This document shows, piece by piece, positions 50,955 through 58,823 of a stretch of DNA of 64,000 bases; the stretch's first letter is position 1; each line of letters opens with the position of its first letter. The position numbers and the translations under genes are program-made. Location: positions 2,480,001 through 2,544,000 of the forward strand of contig OZ244928.1 of NCBI GenBank assembly GCA_965221985.1, in the 5' to 3' direction. The DNA is from J054 sp965221985 (GTDB lineage Bacteria > Pseudomonadota > Gammaproteobacteria > Steroidobacterales > GCA-2729495). The notes under the pieces were generated by a model. It was not told the DNA's origin. It made no database searches and was given only the letters and a program-made list of their open reading frames with translations.

Positions 50955-51965
50955 ATGAGTCAAGCTCAGCTTGCCCGGCCATTCGTGGCCGTCGATCCCG
51001 TGTCCTCAAATTCCGATGGAATTCTAGGGGCTATGGATTATTTGCGACAGTCCCTCGCTACCAAGCAACTCTTCGCAGTGCTCACCGGTTCGCCGGGCAG
51101 CGGGAAAGCCGAGCTATTGCGGCGGTTCCTAGCGTCCCAGGATTGCGCCAACCTCGTGCATGTGGAGGAGCCGTTGTATGACCCGCATGAGTTCATGGAA
51201 GTCAGTTTGCAGCAGCTTGGCTTCGAACCCTTTGAGTCTTCCGAGCACGAGTTGCTCAAGCTGATGCAGGTTTTTCTTCGGCATGAGCACAGCCAGGGTC
51301 GGCGTAGTCTCTTCGTCTTGGAGCAAGCGGAAGCCTGGGGCCCACGAGTCTTTGCAACTATTCAAAAGCTGGCCGAAGCACACGTTCAGGAAGCTTCCAT
51401 GACCTTCTTGTTGGTGGGTCTGCCGGCCTTGAATCGGGTGCTGGATTCCGAAGCCATGCTGACCATTGCATCCATGACACAAGATCGTCACGCGCTGGAT
51501 TCCCCGGCTCTTAGGGAACAGGACGACCAGCCGCAGGCCGACCCGACGACGGAACCTTTCTTGCTCGTGACAACCGACGGCCGCATGACGCAGCGTTGTA
51601 GTTTAGAGAATTCGCAGTTACTCATCGGCCGGCATGCGCAAAATGATGTGAAATTGAACAGCCGTTACGTTAGTCGCCACCATGCATTGTTGGTCAACCG
51701 TTCAGGCGAGCGCTATATCGTCGATTTAAACAGCACCAATGGCACTTTTGTGAATTCGATCCAAATCGACGAGCAAGTGTTACGCCATGGGGACGTGATC
51801 ACCATTGGCAGTTGCCGCCTGAAATATGTTTGTCCACCGCTGCGCAGAAAGTCGCGGTCCGCCACTGTACGGGACGAAGTGCTTGACACCGTCTCCGCGC
51901 GTCCGCTGCTGCGTCAGGATGCCATTCGCGAATCAGTCGGGGTCGGCGCCGAGCGCCTGCCATAA
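50955..51965 (+). CDS. ExeA-like AAA ATPase fused to an FHA domain
   Basis: A 336-residue protein. Residues about 15-180 form an ExeA/GspA-type AAA domain with P-loop TGSPGSGKAELL (Ala in place of Ser/Thr after Lys) and a degenerate Walker B (SLFVLEQAEAW, with no Asp). Residues about 205-290 form an FHA domain: LIGRHAQNDVKLNSRYVSRHHALL and DLNSTNGTFVN keep the phosphothreonine-binding Arg, Ser, His and Asn. The C-terminal tail is basic. Such a fusion suggests an ATPase-like module recruited by phosphopeptides; the ATPase may be inactive. The neighbours give no clue. Confidence 0.78.
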   Translation: MSQAQLARPFVAVDPVSSNSDGILGAMDYLRQSLATKQLFAVLTGSPGSGKAELLRRFLASQDCANLVHVEEPLYDPHEFMEVSLQQLGFEPFESSEHELLKLMQVFLRHEHSQGRRSLFVLEQAEAWGPRVFATIQKLAEAHVQEASMTFLLVGLPALNRVLDSEAMLTIASMTQDRHALDSPALREQDDQPQADPTTEPFLLVTTDGRMTQRCSLENSQLLIGRHAQNDVKLNSRYVSRHHALLVNRSGERYIVDLNSTNGTFVNSIQIDEQVLRHGDVITIGSCRLKYVCPPLRRKSRSATVRDEVLDTVSARPLLRQDAIRESVGVGAERLP

Positions 51966-52121
51966 CGACGTTCTAACTGCTGAATCGGGTTTTCCTACCA
52001 GACTAGGCGGGACTACTAGCTTGGTCATGTGTTAGCAGCGGCTTCACCTGGCTGGCGCAGGCCGCAACAGGATTTTCTAAGCTTGCCTATTTTTTCCGGC
52101 GTGTTCCGTGACAGGCACGGC

Positions 52122-53129
52122 CTAGGCTAGGTTGATCAGCAACTTGCCAAAGTGTTCACCGTCCGGCATAGAGGCCAAGGCCTTGCCGACTTCGTCGAGT
52201 CCATAGCGTGCGTGAACCACCGGGGAGAGATTCTGCGCCTCGATGAAATCCAACATTTGCAAATGCTGGGCCCGGCTGCCCACCAACACGCCATGCAAGT
52301 GTGCGCTCTTGGCGACCAAGCCCATGAGGTTTAGCTCGGCGCTCATGCCGGCGAGCTGGCCTAGATAGGCGATGTGGCCATCCCAGCCCAGGGCTTCAAT
52401 GGACTGGCTGAGAGTCCCCGCCCCGCCCGTTTCAATAACCGAATTAACGCCGAGTCCGGCAAGACCAAAGGCGGCCTTTCCCCACTCGGGGTTGGCTCGA
52501 TAGTTAATGCCGTGGTCCGCGCCCAAGGCTTTTGCCTTGGCTAATTTTTCGTCACTACTGGATGTGATGATGACGTTGGCGCCCAAGGCCTTGGCAAATT
52601 GCAGGGCAAATAGGGAAACACCGCCGGTACCCAACAATAAAACCGTGTGGCCGGCTTGAGTGCCACACAGTTCCTTGAGTGAGTTCCAGGCCGTCACGGC
52701 GGCACAGGGCAGGCAAGCCGCTGTTTCATAACTCATGTTCTGCGGCAACTTCACCACGGCCGCTTCGGGTAACACCGCATACTCACTGGCCACACCTGGC
52801 GCTTCGCAGCCTGTTGAGGCGCTAATTTTGCTCAGTGCCGCCGGGCCGTCGGCCCAGGTCTGCCAGAAGACCGATGACACGCGGTCACCAATGCCGACGC
52901 TGTCCACCGTGTCGCCAACGGCAACTATTTCCCCGGCGCCATCGGATAGCGGCACCAGGGGCAGCGGCAAGTCGGCGTTGTAGAAGCCCTGGGCAATCAG
53001 GAAATCCCGGAAATTTAGGCTGGCAGCATGAATACGCACCACGACTTCACCGTCGCGGGGTTCGGGTTGCGCCGCTTCGACGAGCTCGATGTGGTCCAGC
53101 CCGAATTGGCTGATTTCAATTCTGCGCAT
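52122..53129 (-). CDS. zinc-independent alcohol dehydrogenase/quinone oxidoreductase (MDR family)
   Basis: A 335-residue medium-chain reductase. IHAASLNFRDFLIAQGFY replaces the zinc-site Cys with Asn, as in quinone oxidoreductases, and the NADPH loop is LLLGTGGVSLFALQFAKALGA near residue 165. The structural zinc cysteines are missing too. It would reduce quinones or enones with NADPH. It is monocistronic, with a 65-base gap to the HPP gene. Confidence 0.88.
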   Translation of the reverse strand: MRRIEISQFGLDHIELVEAAQPEPRDGEVVVRIHAASLNFRDFLIAQGFYNADLPLPLVPLSDGAGEIVAVGDTVDSVGIGDRVSSVFWQTWADGPAALSKISASTGCEAPGVASEYAVLPEAAVVKLPQNMSYETAACLPCAAVTAWNSLKELCGTQAGHTVLLLGTGGVSLFALQFAKALGANVIITSSSDEKLAKAKALGADHGINYRANPEWGKAAFGLAGLGVNSVIETGGAGTLSQSIEALGWDGHIAYLGQLAGMSAELNLMGLVAKSAHLHGVLVGSRAQHLQMLDFIEAQNLSPVVHARYGLDEVGKALASMPDGEHFGKLLINLA

Positions 53130-53194
53130 GCAAGCGGCTCCGGGGAATAAGGGCCGCGTATTGTAGGCGATTCATCCGGGCCGCCGACAGCTGC

Positions 53195-53776
53195 TCACAA
53201 TAGGTCCATCATCCTTGGCCGCGCGATTTCCTTGACGGTGGACAAGGCCAAAATGCCGAATAGCACCACCAGCACCGTCCCAATGTCCCAGGGATTGAGT
53301 ACATAGCCCAGAGAAAGTGCCGCGGCCGGTGGATGTTCAGTGTCCGTCAGGACCATGATAAAAAAACTACAACCGGTGGCCAGGGCCCCGCCCACGATTT
53401 GTAGCGTGTGCAGGTCCACGGACAGCCAGTTGGCAAGCCAAGCGGCGAGCAAGGAATAACTGCAACCTAGGATCGTGCCTACAAGATAACCACCCAGCAG
53501 CGCCCGGGGTCTTGATGCGTAGCTGCGCGGTACGGCGAAGGCAATAAAAGCGCTGGCACCCAGAGAGGCAATAAGGACGGTTTGCTGAACAGAATCCAGC
53601 AATAGCAAGACCGTCAGAATGGTCAGCGTCATGCCCAAGGACTGCGCGAAATAGCGAAACTTATTGCGGCGGTATTTTGAATCGATGAGCCGCCAACGCA
53701 CCGCGGTCATGGCGAGGCGCCGTTTCAAACCGTAAGATTTTTGCCCGGATGGCTCAGTGCCCGCTTGCTCGCTCAT
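53195..53776 (-). CDS. HPP family integral membrane protein
   Basis: A 193-residue membrane protein with four or five helices and the HPP signature DTEHPPAAALSLGY near residue 150. HPP proteins are poorly characterised; some transport nitrite in plastids. The start at 53776 overlaps the acyltransferase stop (ATGA), so the two are cotranscribed. Confidence 0.85.
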   Translation of the reverse strand: MSEQAGTEPSGQKSYGLKRRLAMTAVRWRLIDSKYRRNKFRYFAQSLGMTLTILTVLLLLDSVQQTVLIASLGASAFIAFAVPRSYASRPRALLGGYLVGTILGCSYSLLAAWLANWLSVDLHTLQIVGGALATGCSFFIMVLTDTEHPPAAALSLGYVLNPWDIGTVLVVLFGILALSTVKEIARPRMMDLL

Positions 53777-54450
53777 GTGTCTAAAGCTGCCTGCGCCGCG
53801 GCTTGGGTTGCCGTCATGGCCTCCTCCATGCGCGCTTGCCAATGCTTGAGTTCATCCACGCCGCCGCCTTTGGGAATTTGTACGGGTTCGCCAACAGCAA
53901 TCACCACGCGGCTAAAGAACCACGGCACCATGAACTTATCCCAGCTCTTCCAATAACTGCACCGTGAGGCCGCGTAGGCCATGGGCAGGATCGCCGCGCC
54001 CGTCATCCTCGACAGCAAGATAGCGCCGCTCTTGAATTCGTGTAGCGGTCCTTTCGGACCGTCCGGATTGATGGCGACGAGCAGGCGGTCGCGCTTCAGA
54101 GCTTGATGTAAATCGCGCAGCGCCTGTGCGCCTGTGCGGCTCGAACTGCCGCGCACTACCTTGGCGCCCCAACGCCGCGCGATGGCCGTGGGGACTTCCC
54201 CGGTCACCGACGGGCTGATCAAGAATCCGATTCGATCACCTTGCCTCACCCGCCGCAGCAAATAGTTGCTCACGACGATATGCATCTGATGCCAATAGGC
54301 CACGATGCCCGCCCGGTTTGTCTCGCGCAGCCTATCCAAGTGCTCTTCGCCAATTACGTCCGTGACGCGCAGCGTTTGCCAGGAAAGTCGCAGCAGGCCG
54401 CGCGCGCAGGCAATGATCAGTGCGTACCAGATCTTCCGGCCACGCGACAT
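53773..54450 (-). CDS. lysophospholipid acyltransferase family protein (DUF374-like)
   Basis: About 225 residues. The acyltransferase signature is AYWHQMH (for the usual HX4D-like start) and the strong DUF374 motif INPDGPKGPLHEFKSGAILLS near residue 140, with GSSSRTGAQALRDL before it. It probably transfers an acyl chain to a lipid acceptor. I start at the ATG at 54450, which gives the usual family length; the frame is open to a TTG at 54621, adding a Pro/Ala-rich extension. It faces the acyl-AMP ligase gene. Confidence 0.8.
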   Translation of the reverse strand: MSRGRKIWYALIIACARGLLRLSWQTLRVTDVIGEEHLDRLRETNRAGIVAYWHQMHIVVSNYLLRRVRQGDRIGFLISPSVTGEVPTAIARRWGAKVVRGSSSRTGAQALRDLHQALKRDRLLVAINPDGPKGPLHEFKSGAILLSRMTGAAILPMAYAASRCSYWKSWDKFMVPWFFSRVVIAVGEPVQIPKGGGVDELKHWQARMEEAMTATQAAAQAALDT

Positions 54451-54704
54451 GCGCCGCTTCGAGGAGGCTGGCGGAGCCAGTTTGCGGGATGCGGCGGCAC
54501 GCCGGCCTGGCGCGTAGGCAGATGCCGCAGGTTCGCTGGATTGCTGTTCGTCTTGAGTCAAAGTATTTCGTTTGTATTTTTTTGGGCACGGCAGTCTAGG
54601 GGCTTGACCGTTGACGAGCAACGCAATGGCGCCGGGCGCGTAAAGGCATCTGGCATACTAGCGCTCCTGATTTCCTTCTGTTTGTCGTCCGGAGTGCGTC
54701 GCCC

Positions 54705-56711
54705 ATGTCCAGTTCCTCAGCCGCCGCGAGTTCGCGGACCGTGGCGAATGACTGGCTTTGTTTGCCCGATATTCTAACGCGCCAGCGTGAGGCGGATGGC
54801 TTTATTGAGTACATCGATGGTCAAAATGACCGGCGCCGGACAGACTTTGCTCAGCTCTACCGCACTGCTCTGGGTGTTTTGCATCATCTGCAAGCCGCCG
54901 GCATGCAACCGGGCGACGAAGTCATCATTTTTACGCCGTCGACGGAACAATTCGTGGATGGGTTTTGGGCCTGCCAATTGGGGGGCTTTGTGCCCGTTCC
55001 GGTGGCCGTGGGCATTAGTGATGATCATCGGCATAAGCTGCTGCGGATCTTTTCCCGCCTGAAGCGTCCTTGGTTGTACGCCGATGAGGTCTTGCTAGAT
55101 CGCTTGGGCCAGTTCGCCCAGGAGCAGGGGCAGCAGCCTCTGTTTCATCGCCTAGTTCAACGGAGTTTTTGTGTTGAGAAAATCGACAGCATTGCAACAC
55201 CCGGGCGCATTCACCCGGTTCAGCCTAGCGATCTAGCACTTATTCAATTTTCCTCCGGTTCCACCAGCGAGCCGAAGGGCGTAATGCTGACTCATGAAAA
55301 TTTGCTGACCAACATCGGCGACATCATCGAACGTTCGCAGCTTGATGCTAGCGATGTCGTTGTGACTTGGATGCCGTTAACCCATGACATGGGTTTGATT
55401 GGCCTGCACTTGTCCATGTTTGCCGCGGGTGTCAGCCAGGGCATCATGGAAACGCGCTTGTTCAGTCGCCGGCCACTGTTATGGCTGATAGAAGCCGACC
55501 GGCTGAATGCCACCATCCTAAGCTCGCCCAATTTCGGCTACAAACATTTCTTGAAGGTCTATGCGAGCAAGGGACTAAATGATATTTCCTTGCAGCGTGT
55601 CCGCCTGCTTTACAACGGTGCCGAACCCATCTCCCCTGCCCTGTGCCGAGAATTCCTGAGCAAGATGGCGGGATTTGGTTTGCGGTCTACCAGCATGTAT
55701 CCGGTTTATGGCTTGGCCGAGGCGAGTTTGGCCGTGACGATTCCGGCCCCCGGCCGGGAATTTCCCACTGTCTGTGTGGATCGACGCAGTTTAAGCGTCA
55801 CGCAATCGCCCAAGGACTTGCCGGCTAGCGATACCAATGCCATCGAGCTGGTAGGCTGCGGTCACCCCCTGGCCCGTTGCGACATGCGCATTGCCGGTGC
55901 CGAGGATCAAGCGCTGGGCGACAACCAGGTCGGCCACATACAAATCCGCGGTGGCAATGTCACGGCAGGATACTACGACCCGGATGGTTCCTTGCCCCAA
56001 ACATTTACGGAAGACGGGTGGTTGGATACCGGGGATTTGGGCTTTACCCGCGCGTATGACTTGTATGTTTGTGGACGCGCCAAGGAGATTCTCTTTGTTA
56101 ACGGGGAGAACTTCTATCCCCATGATTTAGAGGCGGTTGCCGAACGAGAGGGTGCCGTGGAGTTAGGCAAGATTGCCATCGCGGCAGTGCGCAACAGAGA
56201 AAGTCACGAAGATCAGGACGAGGTCACAGCTTTCCTACTACACCGCGGCGATTTGCAAGATTTTGTTGAGTTGGCGCGCGGGCTGCGCCGCTGTATTAGC
56301 GAGCAAACGGGGGTGGAAGTTAAGCGCTGCGTGCCAGTACGCAGTCTCCCGAAAACCACCAGCGGCAAGCTGCAGCGTAGAAAGTTGGCTTTGGCCTTAG
56401 AGCAAGGCGAGTTCGACGATGTCTTGGCGCAAGTTGAAACCTTGCAAACCGTTGCGGCTGATGATGGTCAATCGCCGGCCAGCGCTATTGAACAGCAGCT
56501 ATTGGACATTTGTGCGGATGTCGTTACCGAACAAAAAATTCGCGTCAACGATGATTTGTTTGATCTTGGTGTTAATTCCGTTGCATTGGTGGAAATCCAT
56601 GAGCGCATCGACGATTTATATCCAGGTCAACTGGAAATCGAAGATTTGTTTGATACGCCTTCAATTGTCGCTGTTGCGCAACGTCTGGTTGATGGAAAAG
56701 CGGCTGAATAA
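54705..56711 (+). CDS. fatty acyl-AMP ligase with C-terminal acyl carrier domain
   Basis: A 668-residue adenylating enzyme. AMP-binding motif LIQFSSGSTSEPKGVMLTHENLLTN lies near residue 185, then TWMPLTHDMGLIG, WLDTGDLGF near 440, and the Lys-bearing PKTTSGKLQRRKL near 550. The sequence pattern suits fatty acyl-AMP ligases rather than acyl-CoA synthetases. A phosphopantetheine carrier domain ends it (DLGVNSVALVEIHERI, Ser near 625). The enzyme would activate a fatty acid and load it on its own arm. No polyketide or peptide synthase is adjacent; the facing acyltransferase may take the chain. Confidence 0.85.
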   Translation: MSSSSAAASSRTVANDWLCLPDILTRQREADGFIEYIDGQNDRRRTDFAQLYRTALGVLHHLQAAGMQPGDEVIIFTPSTEQFVDGFWACQLGGFVPVPVAVGISDDHRHKLLRIFSRLKRPWLYADEVLLDRLGQFAQEQGQQPLFHRLVQRSFCVEKIDSIATPGRIHPVQPSDLALIQFSSGSTSEPKGVMLTHENLLTNIGDIIERSQLDASDVVVTWMPLTHDMGLIGLHLSMFAAGVSQGIMETRLFSRRPLLWLIEADRLNATILSSPNFGYKHFLKVYASKGLNDISLQRVRLLYNGAEPISPALCREFLSKMAGFGLRSTSMYPVYGLAEASLAVTIPAPGREFPTVCVDRRSLSVTQSPKDLPASDTNAIELVGCGHPLARCDMRIAGAEDQALGDNQVGHIQIRGGNVTAGYYDPDGSLPQTFTEDGWLDTGDLGFTRAYDLYVCGRAKEILFVNGENFYPHDLEAVAEREGAVELGKIAIAAVRNRESHEDQDEVTAFLLHRGDLQDFVELARGLRRCISEQTGVEVKRCVPVRSLPKTTSGKLQRRKLALALEQGEFDDVLAQVETLQTVAADDGQSPASAIEQQLLDICADVVTEQKIRVNDDLFDLGVNSVALVEIHERIDDLYPGQLEIEDLFDTPSIVAVAQRLVDGKAAE

Positions 56712-56804
56712 GTCGCTTGATTTGCGGCAAGACCGTGAGGCTTGGCATGCGCTAGGACCCAATTTTTCGCATTGGCTTTACCTCAAGCGCAGCGCCAGGC
56801 CTGG

Positions 56805-56828
56805 GGTCCACCGAGTCCCGCGTGGACC
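56805..56828 (-). repeat. inverted repeat downstream of tRNA-Leu
   Basis: GGTCCAC (56805-56811) pairs with GTGGACC (56822-56828). It lies 18 bases beyond the 3' end of tRNA-Leu. No T run follows on the minus strand, so it is at best a processing or factor-dependent signal, not a proven terminator. Confidence 0.35.
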
Positions 56829-56846
56829 AAGTGTCAGCGCAGTCAA

Positions 56847-57155
56847 TGGTGCCCGGGGCCGGACTCGAACCGGCACAGAGTTGCCTCCGAGGGATTTTCT
56901 TACCCGCCACGGCTTTCGCCGCTACATTTCAGTATTTGGGGTCTGGACTTTCTCTTCACCCTATCCCTTAACGGGACTTAGGCGGGAGCCGTCAAGTCTC
57001 TACACTTTCCAGGCCTAAGGCCCTTGCTTAGCTCGGGATTGCCACCGCCAGAAGCGCTGAGGTTTCCCCGAATTTGACTCCATTCACTCCGGCCGTTTCT
57101 GGCCGGGTGCTCAACGATTTAAGTCCCTTGCGTCTACCAATTTCGCCACCCGGGC
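56847..57155 (-). tRNA. leuZ: tRNA-Leu (UAA), interrupted by a group I intron
   Basis: The 5' exon (57155-57121) begins GCCCGGG and ends in the anticodon-loop bases CTT; the 3' exon (56898-56847) runs from AAAATCCCTC to the encoded CCA. Spliced, they give an 87-nt tRNA with acceptor GCCCGGG/CCCGGGC, anticodon stem AGGGA/TCCCT, loop CTTAAAA (anticodon UAA), a long variable arm (CGGAGGCAACTCTG) and T arm GGTTCGAGTCC. This is the class II shape of tRNA-Leu. The gene stands in the place of E. coli leuZ, after the Gly and Cys tRNA genes. It probably cannot be read without splicing. Confidence 0.93.
56899..57120 (-). ncRNA. group I intron in tRNA-Leu(UAA), subgroup IC3-like
   Basis: A 222-nt intron inserted after U34, the same position as the cyanobacterial and plastid tRNA-Leu(UAA) introns. 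Core motifs are clear and close to the Azoarcus tRNA-Ile intron: GTCAAATTCGG and GAAACCT (P3/P4 region), GGCAATCCCGAGCTAAGC (Q-like), GTGTAGAGACTTGACGGC (R) and GAGAAAGTCCAG (S), with P7 from GACTT and AAGTC. The 5' splice site has the expected U:G pair (exon CTT with guide GAG), and the last intron base is G. A P2-like stem is CCGGCC/GGCCGG. There is no room for a homing endonuclease. Confidence 0.92.
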
Positions 57156-57326
57156 ACGGGGGTATTGTAGAGAATTGCCGTCCAAGGGGACACTGCCATG
57201 TGGCTGCGCTCAAGCGGGTATGAGTTACGGCAAAGCGAACGCCCGAAACTTTGTTCTCGGTGTCTATGTCATACACATTATCCAGCGGTCCTAAACTCGC
57301 CCCATTCTCGCGAAGGTCAGCCAGCT

Positions 57327-57836
57327 ATGAATGTCGTTCAATTCCAGGTGGAACTGTGCAAGTTGCTGAAGCAAGAGGGCTGGATTGCCGATATTGCATG
57401 GAACTATCAGGATCTAAAGATCGATTGGACTGCCAAAGGCCAGCAACTCGGAACGGACTTTATGGAGAACGTTCAAGGGCTGCGGCCTGGACAACCCTGG
57501 ACCGCGGAAGAACTCGCATCTCTGCGTGCTTTCGGCATTTATGTTGGCTTCATCGAACCTAGCCGGCGCGATCTCACGCAGGCGGCCGTTAAACCCTTTA
57601 TCCAGCATCGTAATTTGCTGGTCATTTCCACGGCGCCCAGCAATCGTCGTCGCTACCGCTTATTTACCGCGAAAAACTTCCAAGGCTTTTATGACTATAT
57701 CGAAGCTGAGCAAGATGCCGGCCGCGAGCTGATGCTGATATCAGTCGCGGATATTCTTCTGTCGGATGTCGGTCGTGCCTTTCCTTTCGGCAAGCCCGAG
57801 GCCGAAGGGAAAACGGTTTGGCAGCGCGGCCCTTAG
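57327..57836 (+). CDS. unknown protein encoded between tRNA-Leu and tRNA-Cys
   Basis: A 169-residue soluble protein I cannot assign. It has an N-terminal helix (VVQFQVELCKLLKQEGW), WTAEELASLRAFGIYVGFIEPSRRDLTQAAVKPF in the middle and a Tyr/Phe-rich KNFQGFYDYIEAEQDAG. It lies on the opposite strand to the tRNA genes it separates. The ATG at 57327 is chosen; a frame open from 57198 would overlap no real gene but shows no conserved features. The composition matches the core genome. Confidence 0.6.
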   Translation: MNVVQFQVELCKLLKQEGWIADIAWNYQDLKIDWTAKGQQLGTDFMENVQGLRPGQPWTAEELASLRAFGIYVGFIEPSRRDLTQAAVKPFIQHRNLLVISTAPSNRRRYRLFTAKNFQGFYDYIEAEQDAGRELMLISVADILLSDVGRAFPFGKPEAEGKTVWQRGP

Positions 57837-57854
57837 GAAGTTTATTTAAGAAGC

Positions 57855-57928
57855 TGGAGGCTAGGGTCGGAATCGAACCGGCGTAGACGGCTTTGCAGGC
57901 CGCTGCATAACCACTCTGCCACCTAGCC
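57855..57928 (-). tRNA. cysT: tRNA-Cys (GCA)
   Basis: A 74-nt gene including the encoded CCA. Acceptor GGCTAGG/CCTAGCC, discriminator U, D arm GCAGAGTGGTTATGC, anticodon stem-loop CGGCCTGCAAAGCCG with anticodon GCA, T arm CCGGTTCGATTCCGA. Second in the Gly-Cys-Leu cluster. Confidence 0.96.
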
Positions 57929-58059
57929 ACGGTGGATTGCGGGGGGCGAATTTAGCATATCGCCGAGGGAAAATCGGCCTTGGGTGCCCGGCGATCCGCC
58001 TTCAAAACCAATGACGGGCAATCGAATGGCGCCGATTGCCCGTCACGGGCCGATATTCT

Positions 58060-58135
58060 TGGAGCGGGAAACCAGGTTCGAACTGGCGACCTCAACCTTG
58101 GCAAGGTTGCGCTCTACCAACTGAGCTATTCCCGC
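58060..58135 (-). tRNA. glyW: tRNA-Gly (GCC)
   Basis: A 76-nt gene including CCA. Acceptor GCGGGAA/TTCCCGC, D arm AGCTCAGTTGGTAGAGC, anticodon stem-loop CAACCTTGCCAAGGTTG with anticodon GCC, T arm CAGTTCGAACCTG. It follows pgsA by 38 bases and is first of the tRNA trio. Confidence 0.97.
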
Positions 58136-58173
58136 TTCGAGGGAAGGCTATGTTAGCCCCGTCTTGGCGTCTG

Positions 58174-58764
58174 TCAAGAAACCTCGTCGCTGTCGCGAAT
58201 GTGCGGCCAGGCGGCGCGGATATAAATGACCATGGACCAGAGCGTCAGAGCGGCTGCTACCAGCAGCAGGCCCTTGCCGATGTCATAAACCGGGATGCCC
58301 CAGACCGGGTGCTGCCACAGCATGGCGCACAAGCCCACCATTTGCATGATGGTCTTGAGTTTCCCCGAGCCGGATACGGCCACATGATGCCGGCGACCGA
58401 GCTCGGCCATCCACTCGCGCAAAGCTGAAATGGTCAGTTCACGGCCGATGATGACGGCGGCCGTGATGGCCATGTGGGCTTGAGGGTCGGCCTGCACGAG
58501 GATAACCAGGGCCGTGGTCACCATGAGTTTGTCGGCCACGGGATCCAAAAACGCGCCGAATTGAGAGGTTTGATTCAGACGGCGCGCGAGATAGCCATCG
58601 AGCCAGTCGGTAATGGCGGCCAGGGTAAAAATGATGGCGGCGGCTGGTCTTATCCACGGCGCGGGCTGGTACAGCACCGGCAGATAGAACACCAAGACCA
58701 CCAGCGGAATCGCGGCAATGCGAAACCAGGTCAGCAGAATGGCAATATTGTTAGGCGGCGACAT
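58174..58764 (-). CDS. pgsA: CDP-diacylglycerol-glycerol-3-phosphate 3-phosphatidyltransferase
   Basis: A 196-residue membrane enzyme with about five helices. The CDP-alcohol transferase motif DWLDGYLARRLNQTSQFGAFLDPVADK lies near residue 50, with all Asp/Gly/Ala/Arg positions. It makes phosphatidylglycerol phosphate. The order uvrC-pgsA-tRNA-Gly is conserved with E. coli, and the gene follows uvrC by 59 bases. Confidence 0.96.
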   Translation of the reverse strand: MSPPNNIAILLTWFRIAAIPLVVLVFYLPVLYQPAPWIRPAAAIIFTLAAITDWLDGYLARRLNQTSQFGAFLDPVADKLMVTTALVILVQADPQAHMAITAAVIIGRELTISALREWMAELGRRHHVAVSGSGKLKTIMQMVGLCAMLWQHPVWGIPVYDIGKGLLLVAAALTLWSMVIYIRAAWPHIRDSDEVS

Positions 58765-58823
58765 TCGGCGAACCTGGTCCTATGCGGATCGATGGCGCGG
58801 GCTATTGTAGCCTGCCTGGGTCC

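Noticed and set aside
56805..56828. Rho-independent terminator for the tRNA operon
   Set aside because: Stem is only 7 pairs and no T run follows on the minus strand; listed as a repeat only.
56419..57018. Open frame of 199 codons running from the acyl-AMP ligase into the tRNA-Leu gene
   Set aside because: It overlaps the carrier domain in another frame and reads through the tRNA and intron; no protein features.
57028..57276. Minus-strand frame of 82 codons across the intron and 5' exon
   Set aside because: It reads through the tRNA exon; the RNA structure explains this DNA. It is also not a homing endonuclease.
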